DNA of 45,495 bases, taken from NCBI RefSeq assembly GCF_003696235.1, contig NZ_RFFJ01000024.1:1-45495 (forward strand), written 5' to 3'. The position numbers and the translations under genes were made by a program. Source of the DNA: Streptomyces triticirhizae. GTDB lineage: Bacteria > Actinomycetota > Actinomycetes > Streptomycetales > Streptomycetaceae. The notes beneath the pieces are model-generated. The model worked only from the letters and a program-made list of their open reading frames with translations, searched no databases and was not told where the DNA came from. Positions 1 to 9,127 of this stretch are shown piece after piece (the first letter of the stretch is position 1; every line of letters starts with the position of its first letter).

Positions 1-58
1 CCGCGCCGCGCCGGCGCCCGGCGCCGGCCGGCGCATCCCGAGGCTGGCCGCCAGGCCG

Positions 59-2446
59 TCACCCGTCGAGTTGGGCCAGCCGCTCCCGCAAACGACGAAC
101 CGTCGGATGGTCCGCGCCCCGGGCGGCCAGTGCCTCCGCGGCCGTCAGGTCGGCCCGCTCGGCGGCGGCGTCCCCGTCCTCCCTGGCCACGCGGGCGCGC
201 AGCTCCAACGCGTCGATCCAGTAGGGCCGCGCGTCCGCCGCCGCCATCTTCTCGATGGCCCGGTCCAGACAGATCCGCGCGTCGGGCAGCGCGCCCGCCT
301 CCAGATGGGTCTCGCCCAGGCTGGTGTAGACGCGGCCCTCGTTGTACGGGTCGTTCACCTCGCGCAGCGCGACAAGCGCCGCGTTCAGCTGGTCCACCAC
401 CTCCGGGTAGGGGCGCAGGGGGCGCATCGCGCGCCCCCGGTTGTGTTCGAGCAGGGCAACGGCGCGCGGCACGTCCTCCGCGCCGACCTCCCCGGGCCGG
501 ATCGCGCGGAGCACCGCCATGGCCTCCGTGAACAGGTCGAGCGCCTCCTGGCAGCGCCACTGGCGCAGCCGCAACAGGCCCCGCATCTCCAACGCGCTGG
601 CCTGGCCGCGCCGGTGCTCGGCCCTGCGGTCAGCCGCCAGCGCCCGTTCCAGCGCCTCCTCGGCCTCCGCGAACCGGCCCAAACCCAGGTACCCGTAGGC
701 CTGTTCCACCAGCATCCGGCCCTCGGCCATCGGGTCGCCATAGGCCTCCGCCGCGTGCCGCGCGGCGGCCTCCGCGCCCTTCGCGTGGGTGGCCACCAGC
801 CGCTCGTGGTAGCCGAGCCGCAGATGGAGCGGCCAACTGGCCTCCGCCAGCTGCCACGTCTGCTCGTCCAGCCCGTACCGGGCGGCCGCGTCGACCGCCG
901 CCCACAGCGTCTCCCGTTCCGCGTCCAACGCGCGCAGCGCCAGCGCCGCGTCCTCTCTCGGGCGGTCCGCCGGCAGGCTCAGCCGGGCGAACGCCGGGCC
1001 CAGCCACCAGCGGTCGGGCAGCACCCGGAAGGCGCGTTCGGCGGTGCGCCCGAGGACCCAGAGCACCGCGAGGCGCATCGCCCGCGCCCGCTCCCGCTCG
1101 CTCTCCTCGCCCTCCGCCCGCGCGGCGCCGAACCGCCGCACCGCGTCATGGAACCGGTACCGCTCCTCGCCGAACTCCTCCAGCAGATGCACCGACGCCA
1201 GCTCCTCCAGGCCGGCGCGGGCGCCCTCCTCGTCCAGCCCGGCCATCGCGGCGGCCAGCCCCGGCGTGATCGCCGGCCAGGGCCACAGCGCCGTCAGGCG
1301 CAGCAACCGGGCGGTGTCGGTGGACAGTTCGCTGTAGCTCACCTCGGTGCTGGCCCACACCGGGTCGGGCCTGCCTCGGTCGGTCATGGTGTCCTCCCTG
1401 TTGTCGCCCTCCTGCGGTCGGGCCGCCGTCCACTCGGCCAGCCTCCGCCCCACCGTGGTCACGGACAGGTGCTCGCGCTCGCGCAGCAGCGAGCCGGTCT
1501 CGCAGAGCGCGAGGGGCATCCCGCCGCAGTGCGCGGCCACCTCGCCGAGCGCCGACGCGTCCTCCGCCTCGCGCCCGGCGACGCGGGCCAACAGCAGCTG
1601 GTCGTGGGGCGGTTCCAACGGGCCCAGCGTGATGATCTCCGCTCCCGGGTCCATGCCCAGTCCGCGCAGCCTGCGGCGGCTGGTGACCAGCACCAGCGCC
1701 TCGGGATGCGCCGGCAGCAACGGGAGGACCTGCGACGCCGAGTGCGCGTCGTCCAGCAGCACCAGCAGCCGCCGGCCGGCCACGGTGTCGCGGAACCGCG
1801 CGGCCAACTCGTCGAGACCGCCCGTCGGCTGCGGGCCCCTCGGGTCGAGGGCCCGGAGGAAGGCGGTGAGCACGTCGGCCGGCGAGACGGCGGTGGCGGC
1901 GGAGGCGCCGCGCAGCGGCGCGTACAACTGCCCGTCCGGGAAACGGTCCTTGAGGCGGTGGGCGCAGTCCAGCGCGGTGGCGCTCTTGCCGACCCCGCCG
2001 GGGCCGACGAGCGCGGCCACCGTGGGCGCGCCGACCACCGGCGAGCCGCCGGGCGCGTCGGCCACGGCCTCCAGCAGCGCGCCGAGCCGGGCCCGCACCA
2101 GGTCCCGGTCGGTGAAGTGGCGCGTGACCGCCGGCAGCATCCGGGGCACGGCCAGCGGGGCCCTGCCGGCCCTGGCCATCGCCTCGGCCTCCTCGACCAG
2201 CCGCGCCAACTCGGCGCCGAGGTCCGTCGATCCGCTGGCGAGCCGGTGCAGCTCGGCGGCGAGCTGCCGCCGCTCGTCGGGGGTGGTCGGCAGGGTGGGA
2301 ACCGGCTCGTCCGTGCCCTCCCTGGCCCGACTGGCGAAGCCGAGAAGCCGGTTGGCCAGCCGCTGGCCGGCCACGTCGGCGGCGCCGGAGAGATAACCGG
2401 AGACCGCCGTGTCCACCATCGCGAGGACCGAGCCCATCGGGTCCAT
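59..2446 (-). CDS. NB-ARC ATPase with C-terminal TPR-like helical repeats
   Basis: A 795-residue STAND-type ATPase. A P-loop GPGGVGKS lies at about residues 148-155, a Walker B strand ending in LLDDA at about 227-234 and a GGMPLAL (GLPL-like) motif at about 308-314. From about residue 540 to the end the protein is Ala/Leu/Glu/Arg-rich helical repeat of TPR type (for example around YLGLGRFAEAEEALERAL). The first 100 residues hold no DNA-binding or enzymatic domain I recognise. I chose the ATG at 2446, preceded by GGGGGTGG; ATGs at 2476 and 2497 are alternatives without a clear ribosome site. The family works as nucleotide-dependent switches, with the repeats sensing a ligand or partner. Unlike AfsR/SARP relatives there is no N-terminal HTH, so a transcription role is not supported. 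It is divergent from the DUF6338-like gene across 295 bases. Confidence 0.85.
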   Translation of the reverse strand: MDPMGSVLAMVDTAVSGYLSGAADVAGQRLANRLLGFASRAREGTDEPVPTLPTTPDERRQLAAELHRLASGSTDLGAELARLVEEAEAMARAGRAPLAVPRMLPAVTRHFTDRDLVRARLGALLEAVADAPGGSPVVGAPTVAALVGPGGVGKSATALDCAHRLKDRFPDGQLYAPLRGASAATAVSPADVLTAFLRALDPRGPQPTGGLDELAARFRDTVAGRRLLVLLDDAHSASQVLPLLPAHPEALVLVTSRRRLRGLGMDPGAEIITLGPLEPPHDQLLLARVAGREAEDASALGEVAAHCGGMPLALCETGSLLREREHLSVTTVGRRLAEWTAARPQEGDNREDTMTDRGRPDPVWASTEVSYSELSTDTARLLRLTALWPWPAITPGLAAAMAGLDEEGARAGLEELASVHLLEEFGEERYRFHDAVRRFGAARAEGEESERERARAMRLAVLWVLGRTAERAFRVLPDRWWLGPAFARLSLPADRPREDAALALRALDAERETLWAAVDAAARYGLDEQTWQLAEASWPLHLRLGYHERLVATHAKGAEAAARHAAEAYGDPMAEGRMLVEQAYGYLGLGRFAEAEEALERALAADRRAEHRRGQASALEMRGLLRLRQWRCQEALDLFTEAMAVLRAIRPGEVGAEDVPRAVALLEHNRGRAMRPLRPYPEVVDQLNAALVALREVNDPYNEGRVYTSLGETHLEAGALPDARICLDRAIEKMAAADARPYWIDALELRARVAREDGDAAAERADLTAAEALAARGADHPTVRRLRERLAQLDG

Positions 2447-2741
2447 CGTCCACCCCCAACTCCACGCTCTCGGCATCGTATCGGCACCCTCTGACATGGA
2501 ACGACTACGGCGAGGCGGCCGGCCTGAGGAACCGTCACCCCGCGTCATGGAGGCGGGGGCGTTGTCAGTGGTGGGCGTTACGATGGGCGCCAACTGGTCA
2601 CGCTCGGTGCATGTTTGGGGCCGATCCGGGCCTGGCCCACCGCCCCGGCGTGTCGCGCCGGGACCGGACCGGCACCGGCACCGACGGAAGTACGGAAGCC
2701 CGGAAGCATCGGACGCGGAAGCACGGAGGGAGGGGAGCGAC

Positions 2742-3518
2742 ATGGGACAGGCGGCGCCCTCGACGGTGGTGCAGCTGGCGCTGTTGGCGCTGGTGGTGCT
2801 GCCCGGCGCGGTGTACCAGTTCCTGCGGGAGCGGTTCCGAGGCCCGGTCCCGGGCGAACGGGAGCTCGGGGAGCGGGTGTTGCGGGCGCTGGTGGCCTCC
2901 ATCCTGCTCGACGGGGTCTATGCGGTGGCGGTCGGTCCCCGGCTGCTGCGGCTGCTGCGCGGGGCCGACGGCAAGGGGTGGGACGGGCCGCTGGAGCGGC
3001 CGAGGGCCGCCGGGCTGTGGGGGCTGGTGCTGCTGATAGCCGTGCCGGCGCTCGCCGCCGGCCTCGTCTCCTGGTGGGAGCGCCGCCGTTGGCGCGCCCG
3101 CTACCACGGCACGCCCACCGCCTGGGACCACATGTTCCGCGCCCGTGGCTCGTGCTTTGTGCGCATACGCCTCAAGGACGGCACCTGGGTGGGCGGTTGG
3201 TACGGCGGCCGGTCGTACGCCACCTCCTATCCGCATCCGCCGGAGCTGTTCCTTGAGTCCGCCTGGCGGATGCGCGCGGACGGCTCCTTCGACCGGCGCA
3301 CCCCGCACACGGCGGGTCTCCGGGTGCTGGGCGAGGACATGGACCTGCTGGAGTTCCTCTCCCCGCCCCGGGCCACGCCCGCGCCACCCGACCCGTCGCC
3401 CGACCCGTCACCCGACCCGTCGCCCGGCCGGGACCCCGCGCCGTCCGCCCCGACGTCCCCCGATCCGACGCTCCCCGACCCGTCGCCGCCGGCCGGCGAC
3501 CCGAAGGCAGGAACATGA
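2742..3518 (+). CDS. DUF6338-like membrane protein
   Basis: A 258-residue protein with an N-terminal hydrophobic segment (about residues 8-22), a second hydrophobic stretch LWGLVLLIAVPALAAGLVSW near residues 90-110, then a small cytoplasmic-type domain rich in Trp, Gly and Tyr (RLKDGTWVGGWYGG, about 145-160) of the type annotated as DUF6338. The last 45 residues are a low-complexity tail with PDPS repeats. The ATG at 2742 has a strong ribosome site (GGAGGGAGGGG); an upstream in-frame extension to 2409 lacks one. The function is unknown. The tail and membrane anchor suggest a surface or membrane-associated role, which is inference only. The next gene, 108 bases downstream, probably belongs to the same transcript. 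Confidence 0.8.
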   Translation: MGQAAPSTVVQLALLALVVLPGAVYQFLRERFRGPVPGERELGERVLRALVASILLDGVYAVAVGPRLLRLLRGADGKGWDGPLERPRAAGLWGLVLLIAVPALAAGLVSWWERRRWRARYHGTPTAWDHMFRARGSCFVRIRLKDGTWVGGWYGGRSYATSYPHPPELFLESAWRMRADGSFDRRTPHTAGLRVLGEDMDLLEFLSPPRATPAPPDPSPDPSPDPSPGRDPAPSAPTSPDPTLPDPSPPAGDPKAGT

Positions 3519-3626
3519 CCGCCGGTGACGCGGGTTCCGGCCGCCCGCCCGGAGCCGCCCGGGAAGCGGAGCGCCCACGAGCGACCCGACGAGGGCGCAC
3601 GCCCCACGGCACAGAGAGGTGATGCC

Positions 3627-3836
3627 ATGCGACAACGCGACGAGCCCGAGCTGGAGTTGACGCCGCAGGAGTTGGCCCTGCTGGAGAACCCGGGGGAGGT
3701 GCGCGGCTACACGCCCTACGACGGGGTTCCCGAGCCGACCGAGGCCCCGGGCGGCCCGGCCAGCCCCTCGCCCGCCGGGGCCTCCGACGAGGAACGCCCA
3801 CCGGCCACAGGCCCGGGCGCCAGCCCCGACTCCTGA
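3627..3836 (+). CDS. small acidic hypothetical protein
   Basis: A 69-residue Glu/Pro-rich protein with a structured-looking start (ELELTPQELALLENPGEV) and a disordered Pro/Ala/Ser tail. There is no signal peptide, membrane segment or Cys. The ATG at 3627 is preceded by AGAGAGGTG; an upstream in-frame GTG at 3525 would add 34 residues of low-quality sequence. It follows the DUF6338-like gene on the same strand and is likely cotranscribed. No family recognised. Confidence 0.6.
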   Translation: MRQRDEPELELTPQELALLENPGEVRGYTPYDGVPEPTEAPGGPASPSPAGASDEERPPATGPGASPDS

Positions 3837-3941
3837 GGCGCCACGGCGCGACCGCCCGCGTTCCCTCGGGGAGCGCGGGCCCGCGGCCCCGGCCGCCCGC
3901 CCTCCCGGGCCCCCGCCGACCGGCGCCTATATCGTTACACC

Positions 3942-4958
3942 ATGCCGCACACACCGCCCACGCCAGCCACCCCGCCCACACCACCCGCACCGCGCGAACC
4001 GGCCGCCCCCACCGCCCCGTTCGCGCCCGTGACGCCCGACGCGACCCCGGGCGCCCGGGGCCTGCTCGACCTGCTCCACCGGGTCTCCGGCGAGGCCACA
4101 CTCTCCGGCCAGCACAACCAGCCCGTTCACCGCTCCGAATGGACCGAGCGGATCACCGCCATCACCGACCGGGTGCCCGCCGTCTGGGGCCAGGACATCG
4201 GTTTCTCCGCGCCCGGCACCCTCGACGGCGTCGACCACCGCGAGCCCAACGTCGCCGAGGCCATCGCCTGGCACCGGCGCGGCGCGGTCATCACCTACAC
4301 CTGGCACGCGGTCTGCCCGGCCGACGACGAGCCGGTCGCGTTCGAGGGCGGGCTCATCAGGGAGTTCGCCCCCGCCGAGTTCGACGCGGTCCTCGAACCG
4401 GGCACCGACCTCCACGCCCGCTGGTGCGCCCAGGTCGACGTCGCGGCGCACGTGCTGCGGCGCCTGAGCGATGCCGACGTTCCGGTGCTGTGGCGGCCGT
4501 ACCACGAGATGAACGGCCCCTGGTTCTGGTGGGGAGCCCAGCCCGAGCGGCTGGTCGCGCTCTGGCGACAGCTCTTCGACCGGCTGGTCCACCACCACGG
4601 GCTGCGCAACCTGGTGTGGGTCTGGAGCCCCAACGCCGCCTACGACAGCGCCACCCCGTTCGCCCCCTACTACCCGGGGCACGACGTGGTCGACGCGCTG
4701 GCCATGGACACCTACGGCGGCCACTACGAGCCCGAGCACTACGAGAACCTGCTCGCCCTCGCCGAGGGCCGCCCCCTCGGGCTGGGCGAGATCGGCGACC
4801 TCCCGTCCGCCGAGGTGCTGGCCCAACAGCCGCGCTGGGCCTGGTTCATGGCCTGGCCGAACATCATCACCGACCGCAACTCCGACGAGGCCATCCGCGC
4901 CCTCTACCACCACCCCCGGATCAGCAACCTCCCCGACCTCCCCGCCCGGCACTCCTGA
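3942..4958 (+). CDS. glycoside hydrolase family 26, beta-mannanase-type, apparently cytoplasmic
   Basis: A 338-residue GH26 enzyme, a family that hydrolyses beta-1,4-mannan and sometimes mixed-linkage glucan by a retaining mechanism. The expected acid/base glutamate sits in RPYHEMNG (E189) and the nucleophile in LGEIGDLPS (E283); GQHNQP near residue 57 and the Trp-rich FWWG and WVWSPNA strands fit the (beta/alpha)8 barrel. The first 35 residues are Pro/Thr/Ala-rich with no hydrophobic core or twin-Arg motif, so no signal peptide is visible. Most bacterial GH26 mannanases are secreted, so this copy may act on imported oligosaccharides (inference). No sugar transporter lies beside it. The substrate cannot be fixed from sequence alone. 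Confidence 0.88.
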   Translation: MPHTPPTPATPPTPPAPREPAAPTAPFAPVTPDATPGARGLLDLLHRVSGEATLSGQHNQPVHRSEWTERITAITDRVPAVWGQDIGFSAPGTLDGVDHREPNVAEAIAWHRRGAVITYTWHAVCPADDEPVAFEGGLIREFAPAEFDAVLEPGTDLHARWCAQVDVAAHVLRRLSDADVPVLWRPYHEMNGPWFWWGAQPERLVALWRQLFDRLVHHHGLRNLVWVWSPNAAYDSATPFAPYYPGHDVVDALAMDTYGGHYEPEHYENLLALAEGRPLGLGEIGDLPSAEVLAQQPRWAWFMAWPNIITDRNSDEAIRALYHHPRISNLPDLPARHS

Positions 4959-4999
4959 GCACCTGCCGCCGGAAGGATCGAACGCGCCCGGGCTGGCGT

Positions 5000-5013
5000 T
5001 GACGCCGACGTCA
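5000..5013. promoter_or_regulatory. inverted repeat upstream of merR, probable operator
   Basis: TGACG-N4-CGTCA is a perfect dyad overlapping a -35-like TTGACG at 4999-5004, about 93 bases before the merR start. MerR-family proteins usually bind a dyad inside their own promoter, so this is the best candidate operator. I see no convincing -10 at the usual long MerR spacing. Confidence 0.4.
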
Positions 5014-5105
5014 GGTACTACCGTCGCTCATGACGCGGCCAACGGCACAACCGCCGTTGGCCGGCCGTCGCGCGGCGGTAGGCCCACGTTCGGAGAGGAG
5101 AGCCC

Positions 5106-5513
5106 ATGCGCATCGGAGAGCTGGCCACCCTGGCCGGCACCAGCACCCGCGCGCTGCGCCACTACGAGTCGCTGGGACTGCTGACCGCGCGCCGCGACCA
5201 CCGGGGGCACCGCACCTACGACGAGAACGACCTCCGGATGCTGCGACAGATCCGCACGCTCCAGGACTTCGGGTTCGGCCTGGAGGAGACCAGGCCCTTC
5301 GTGGAGTGCCTCCGCGCCGGCTTCCCCAGCGGCGACGTCTGCCCCGCCTCACTCGCCACCTACCGCGCCAAGCTCGCCGAACTGGACACCATCATCGGCG
5401 AGTTGACCCGGGTCAGACGCTCGGTGCGGGAACGCCTCAGCCAGGCGGAGGCAACGGCCGCCGACGCGCCCCCCGGCTGCGCCTTCGCGCCCCCACCCGC
5501 CCCGCCCGCCTGA
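5106..5513 (+). CDS. MerR-family transcriptional regulator
   Basis: A 135-residue MerR protein. The winged-helix domain spans residues 1-70 (MRIGELATLAGTSTRALRHY, then YESLGLL and the wing RTYDENDLRML), followed by a dimerisation helix (about residues 85-120). Cysteines fall at C68 and C79, with a third in the PGC near the C-terminus; such spacing could support thiol or metal sensing, but no canonical SoxR Fe-S motif (CX2CX1CX5C) is present. The gene is followed after 49 bases by a thioredoxin on the same strand, which suggests it controls that thioredoxin in response to oxidants or electrophiles (inference). The ribosome site GGAGAGGAGAG precedes the ATG. Confidence 0.9.
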   Translation: MRIGELATLAGTSTRALRHYESLGLLTARRDHRGHRTYDENDLRMLRQIRTLQDFGFGLEETRPFVECLRAGFPSGDVCPASLATYRAKLAELDTIIGELTRVRRSVRERLSQAEATAADAPPGCAFAPPPAPPA

Positions 5514-5562
5514 ACCCGCACCACGGCTCCTCGCCCTCACCCGCCCCATGGAAGGCTCCGCC

Positions 5563-5904
5563 ATGCCCGAAACCCTGGACATCACCGCCGTCACCGACGC
5601 CACCTTCGCCGACGAGGTGCTGGCCGCACCGCTGCCGGTGCTCGTCGACTTCACCGCCGACTGGTGCCCGCCCTGCCGGATGATCGCCCCCGTGCTGGCC
5701 GCGTTCGCCGCCGAACGACGCGGCCAACTCCGCGTCGTCACCCTCGACATCGACCACAACCCGCTGACCACCGTGACCTACGGCGTGCTCTCCGCGCCCA
5801 CCCTGATGCTCTTCCGGGACGGCCAGCCGCTGAAGGCCCTGGTCGGCGCCCGCTCCAAGGCCCGCCTCGCCGAGGAGCTGGCCGACGAACTCGCGCCATG
5901 CTGA
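5563..5904 (+). CDS. thioredoxin-family protein with WCPPC active site
   Basis: A 113-residue thioredoxin fold. The redox motif is W34-C35-P-P-C38 and the cis-proline region reads SAPTLMLF. Classical thioredoxins carry WCGPC; the Pro at the second variable position is known in thioredoxin-like proteins and would change redox potential. No signal peptide, so it is cytoplasmic. I chose the ATG at 5563 because GGAAGG lies 7 bases upstream; the ATG at 5548 would add five residues and lacks a good site. Probably cotranscribed with the preceding merR gene. Confidence 0.92.
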   Translation: MPETLDITAVTDATFADEVLAAPLPVLVDFTADWCPPCRMIAPVLAAFAAERRGQLRVVTLDIDHNPLTTVTYGVLSAPTLMLFRDGQPLKALVGARSKARLAEELADELAPC

Positions 5905-5971
5905 CCTCCGACGGGGACGACAACACGCCACCTCCTCCCGCCCGTTGCCCCGGAACTCGTACCGTCGGCCC

Positions 5972-7606
5972 ATGACTCCGTCTGGGACTCCTGCCCGCCG
6001 ACGAACGCGTCGCCCGGTCACCCGTCGCCCCGGGACGCGCCGCCGCCTGGCCCCGCGCCCGGCGACGGCCGACCCGGGCGCGATCGACGAGCCGACCGCC
6101 GTGGACATCCCCCACCCCTACAGCCGCCGCGTCGCCGTCCTGGCCGAAGTCCTCGACCGGCCGGCCGAGTTGGACGCCATCCGGGAACGGCTCGCCGCCC
6201 TGGACTGGCCGGTGCGGGACCCGGACCCCGACGAACGCCCGCCGCACCGCCCCGGTCGCCGGCACCTGATCGTCGAGGTCCGCCTCCGCCGCGCCGCCTG
6301 GCGCGCCGAGAAGGCGGCCGAGGAGTCCCTCAACGAACTGGCCAGCCGCCACGGCCTCGCCCTGTGGGTGCGGGAGTCCCGCCAACTCACCCACGAACGC
6401 GGCCGCTGGCGGCGCTACCGCGTCGTCCCCAGGCAGCCCGAGGGCGCCAGCGCGCTGGAGCGCCGCTGGAACCACCTGCGCGCCCTGGCCGGCGTCAGCG
6501 AACGCCGCGTCTGGGCGCCGGCCACCATGACGCGCCAGGAGATCAGCGACTGGCTCGCCACCCACCAACTCGCCGGCCACCGCTACGCCGAGGCCACCCA
6601 CCGCATCGTCCCCGCCCCGCCCGAGCGCGCCGACGACGTGCCGGAACCGCTTCCCCTGGAACGGGTGATCGTCGGCGCCGTGGCGCTGGTCGCGGCCGCG
6701 TTCTGCGGCTACGCCATGCCCGGGCTCTCCGGGGCCGGCTACGCCGTGCCGGCGCTGCTGGTCCCGGCGGCCGCCCTGGCCATCGCGTTCGCGACCCGCT
6801 GGGAACCGCTGGCGGTGCGCCTCACGATGCCGGTCGTTCTCGCCGCCGGCGTCTTCGCTTTGGGCTGGCAGGCGAGCGCGGCCCTGCCCTCCTGGAGCCC
6901 GTCCAACGCGGTGCTCAGCCTCCTCGTCGCCGTGCTCGCGCTGGGCCTCGCGCCCGGCATCCACCACGCGTTCCGTGGCACCTGGCTCAGCAGGAACGGA
7001 CCCCTCGTCCTCACCATCGCGCTGCCGTCGTCCGGCGTGCTGATCGCCCTGCTGGGACGGCTGATCCAGACCTCCTACCTGGAACAGTTCGGCATCCCCC
7101 GGGGCGAGGTGCGGACCCAGAGCGAACTGTGGGAGTACTTCGCGGCCGGCAAGCCGCTCGGCCTGGCGCTCGGGCTCTGCCTGCTGATCCTCGGGGTCGT
7201 CGGCTGGATACGCCACTTCTTCTCGGCGCCCGCGTTCCTCGCCGTGCCGGTCACCGTCACCCTCTGCGTGGTCTACGCGCTGACCGCCGTCGTCCTCGCC
7301 GCCGAGGGCGCCGGCGCCGCCGCCGAGCAGGCCAAGGCGGACTTCCGCGCCGGCCGAACCCCCGCCTCCTACTTCGGGCTCCACCCCAGCATCATGTGCG
7401 TGCGACCGACCGGCGAAGGCCCGGTGGCCGTCGAGAACGGCCCCGTCCCCACCGACCGCCCGGTGCTCTCCTTCGGCGCCTCCGGCACCTGGATCTGGCT
7501 CTGGGACGCCCAACGCGACGGCGACGCGACCACCTGGCGCACCTTCGCCGCCCGCCGCGAGGACATCCAACTCACCGCCCCCACCACCCCCGACTGCGCC
7601 CGCTGA
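5972..7606 (+). CDS. large membrane protein of unknown function
   Basis: A 544-residue protein in three parts: an Arg/Pro-rich disordered N-terminus (about 45 residues), a soluble Arg/Glu-rich region to about residue 230, then six or seven hydrophobic segments between about residues 232 and 450 (starting VIVGAVALVAAAFCGYA, later FLAVPVTVTLCVVYALTAVV), and a C-terminal domain of about 70 residues holding the SIMCV and GTWIWLWD motifs. I do not recognise the family. The ATG at 5972 was chosen over 5945 as the nearest to the continuous coding pattern. It is 67 bases past the thioredoxin on the same strand. Its stop converges with the MocR gene. Confidence 0.75.
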   Translation: MTPSGTPARRRTRRPVTRRPGTRRRLAPRPATADPGAIDEPTAVDIPHPYSRRVAVLAEVLDRPAELDAIRERLAALDWPVRDPDPDERPPHRPGRRHLIVEVRLRRAAWRAEKAAEESLNELASRHGLALWVRESRQLTHERGRWRRYRVVPRQPEGASALERRWNHLRALAGVSERRVWAPATMTRQEISDWLATHQLAGHRYAEATHRIVPAPPERADDVPEPLPLERVIVGAVALVAAAFCGYAMPGLSGAGYAVPALLVPAAALAIAFATRWEPLAVRLTMPVVLAAGVFALGWQASAALPSWSPSNAVLSLLVAVLALGLAPGIHHAFRGTWLSRNGPLVLTIALPSSGVLIALLGRLIQTSYLEQFGIPRGEVRTQSELWEYFAAGKPLGLALGLCLLILGVVGWIRHFFSAPAFLAVPVTVTLCVVYALTAVVLAAEGAGAAAEQAKADFRAGRTPASYFGLHPSIMCVRPTGEGPVAVENGPVPTDRPVLSFGASGTWIWLWDAQRDGDATTWRTFAARREDIQLTAPTTPDCAR

Positions 7607-7717
7607 CCCGACCAACCGCCGGCGGAACGCAGCCGGGCGGGGCCTTCCTGGGGCGTTCCTTCGGCAACTCACCTCCGGCCCGGACGAGAAGCGCTTCCCG
7701 TCCCGACCCCCGGTGGG

Positions 7718-9127
7718 TCAGGCAGGGTCGGGCAGGGTCAGGCAGAGCGCCTCCAGGGCGGCGGCGAAGGCGTGGTCGGGTGGCGTGCCGTAGCCGATGA
7801 CGAGGCCCTCGCGCCGGGGCATCGTGGTGTCGGGATGACGGTAGGGGCCCAGTCCGTCGAGGGCCAGCCCCCGGCGCCTGGCCGCGCGCAGCGCCGTGGC
7901 CTCGGTGTTCTCCGGCAGTTCGAGCACGGCGTGCAGCCCGGCCGCGATGCCGCTGACCCTGATGTGCGGGGCGCGTTCGGCGAGCGTGCCGACCAGCTGG
8001 TCGCGGCGCCGCCGGTAGTGCGGCCGCATCCGGCGCAGATGCCGGTCGTAGGCGCCGCAGGCGACGAAGTCGGCGAGGGCGAGCTGGTCGACGGCGCTCG
8101 ACCAGATCTCCCGGGGCCCCTTGGCGGCGACGACCTCGTCGACGAGCCATGGCGGCAGCACCATCCAGCCCAGCCGCAGCGCGGGCGACAGGCTCTTGCT
8201 GGCCGACCCGAGGTAGACGATCCGGTCGGGGTCGAGGCCCTGGACCGCGCCGACCGGCTGCCGGTCGTAGCGGAACTCGCCGTCGTAGTCGTCCTCCACC
8301 ACCAGCCCCCCGTGGGCCCTGGCCCAGTCGACGACGGCCGCCCGGCGTTCGGGGTGCAGCGGCCCGCCGGTGGGGAACTGGTGCGCGGGCGTGAGCAGCA
8401 CGGCCCGCGCGCCGGTGCCCGGCAGCTCGTCGATCCTGGCCCCGTGCGCGTCGACCGTCAGCGGGACGGTGCGCCGACCCGCCTTCTCGATCAGGTCCCG
8501 GTGGAAGTCCAGCCCGTAGGACTCCACCGCGACCGGGCCGGTCAACACGCGGCCCAGCAGCTGGAGTCCGTGGGCGAAGCCGGAGCAGACCACGATCCGG
8601 TCGGGCTCGGTGCGCACGCCCCTGGCGCGCGCCAGGTACTCCGCGAGCGCCTCGCGCAGTTCCACCCTGCCGCGCGGATCGCCCACGCCGAAGGCGTCGT
8701 TGGGGGCCGCCGCGACGGCCCTGCGGGTGGACGTGAGCCAGGCGGCGCGCGGGAACGCGGCGGCGTCGGGCGAACTGGGCATCAGACTGTGCGTCACGCG
8801 TGGCCGGTGCGGGCGCCGCGAGGGGCGGGCACGGTCCAGCGGGAGCGGCGTGGCGCGCTGGGCGACGCGGGTGCCGGAGCCCTGGCGGGCGTGCAGCCAA
8901 CCCTCCTCGACGAGTTCGGCGTAGGCGTTGGCGACGGTGTTGCGGGCGATGCCCAGGTCGTGGGCGAGGCTGCGGTGCGGTGGCAGCCGGGTGCCAGGCG
9001 CGAGCCGGCCGGAGCGGATCGCCTCCCGCAGGGCGCGCATGAGCCGGCCTCGGAGGCTCCCCTCCCCGGAGAGGTCCAGATGGAGATCGGCCCCCGACTC
9101 CGGGGCATTGCCCCACGTTTCTGCCAT
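7718..9127 (-). CDS. MocR/PdxR-type GntR regulator with aminotransferase domain
   Basis: A 469-residue fusion. Residues about 20-95 are a GntR winged helix (LRGRLMRALREAIRSGRLAPG, then ARNTVANAYAELVEEGWL), and residues about 120-469 a fold-type I aminotransferase domain. The PLP-binding lysine is K311 in SASKSLS, and VEDDYDGEFRYD carries the conserved Asp and Tyr. MocR proteins sense PLP or an amino-acid-PLP adduct and regulate a divergent gene. Here the divergent gene is the AhpD-like protein 46 bases away, followed by an MFS transporter, which are the likely targets (inference). Confidence 0.93.
   Translation of the reverse strand: MAETWGNAPESGADLHLDLSGEGSLRGRLMRALREAIRSGRLAPGTRLPPHRSLAHDLGIARNTVANAYAELVEEGWLHARQGSGTRVAQRATPLPLDRARPSRRPHRPRVTHSLMPSSPDAAAFPRAAWLTSTRRAVAAAPNDAFGVGDPRGRVELREALAEYLARARGVRTEPDRIVVCSGFAHGLQLLGRVLTGPVAVESYGLDFHRDLIEKAGRRTVPLTVDAHGARIDELPGTGARAVLLTPAHQFPTGGPLHPERRAAVVDWARAHGGLVVEDDYDGEFRYDRQPVGAVQGLDPDRIVYLGSASKSLSPALRLGWMVLPPWLVDEVVAAKGPREIWSSAVDQLALADFVACGAYDRHLRRMRPHYRRRRDQLVGTLAERAPHIRVSGIAAGLHAVLELPENTEATALRAARRRGLALDGLGPYRHPDTTMPRREGLVIGYGTPPDHAFAAALEALCLTLPDPA

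Noticed and set aside
2598..3308. Open frame opposite the DUF6338-like gene.
   Set aside because: His/Pro/Gln/Arg-rich shadow without ribosome site.
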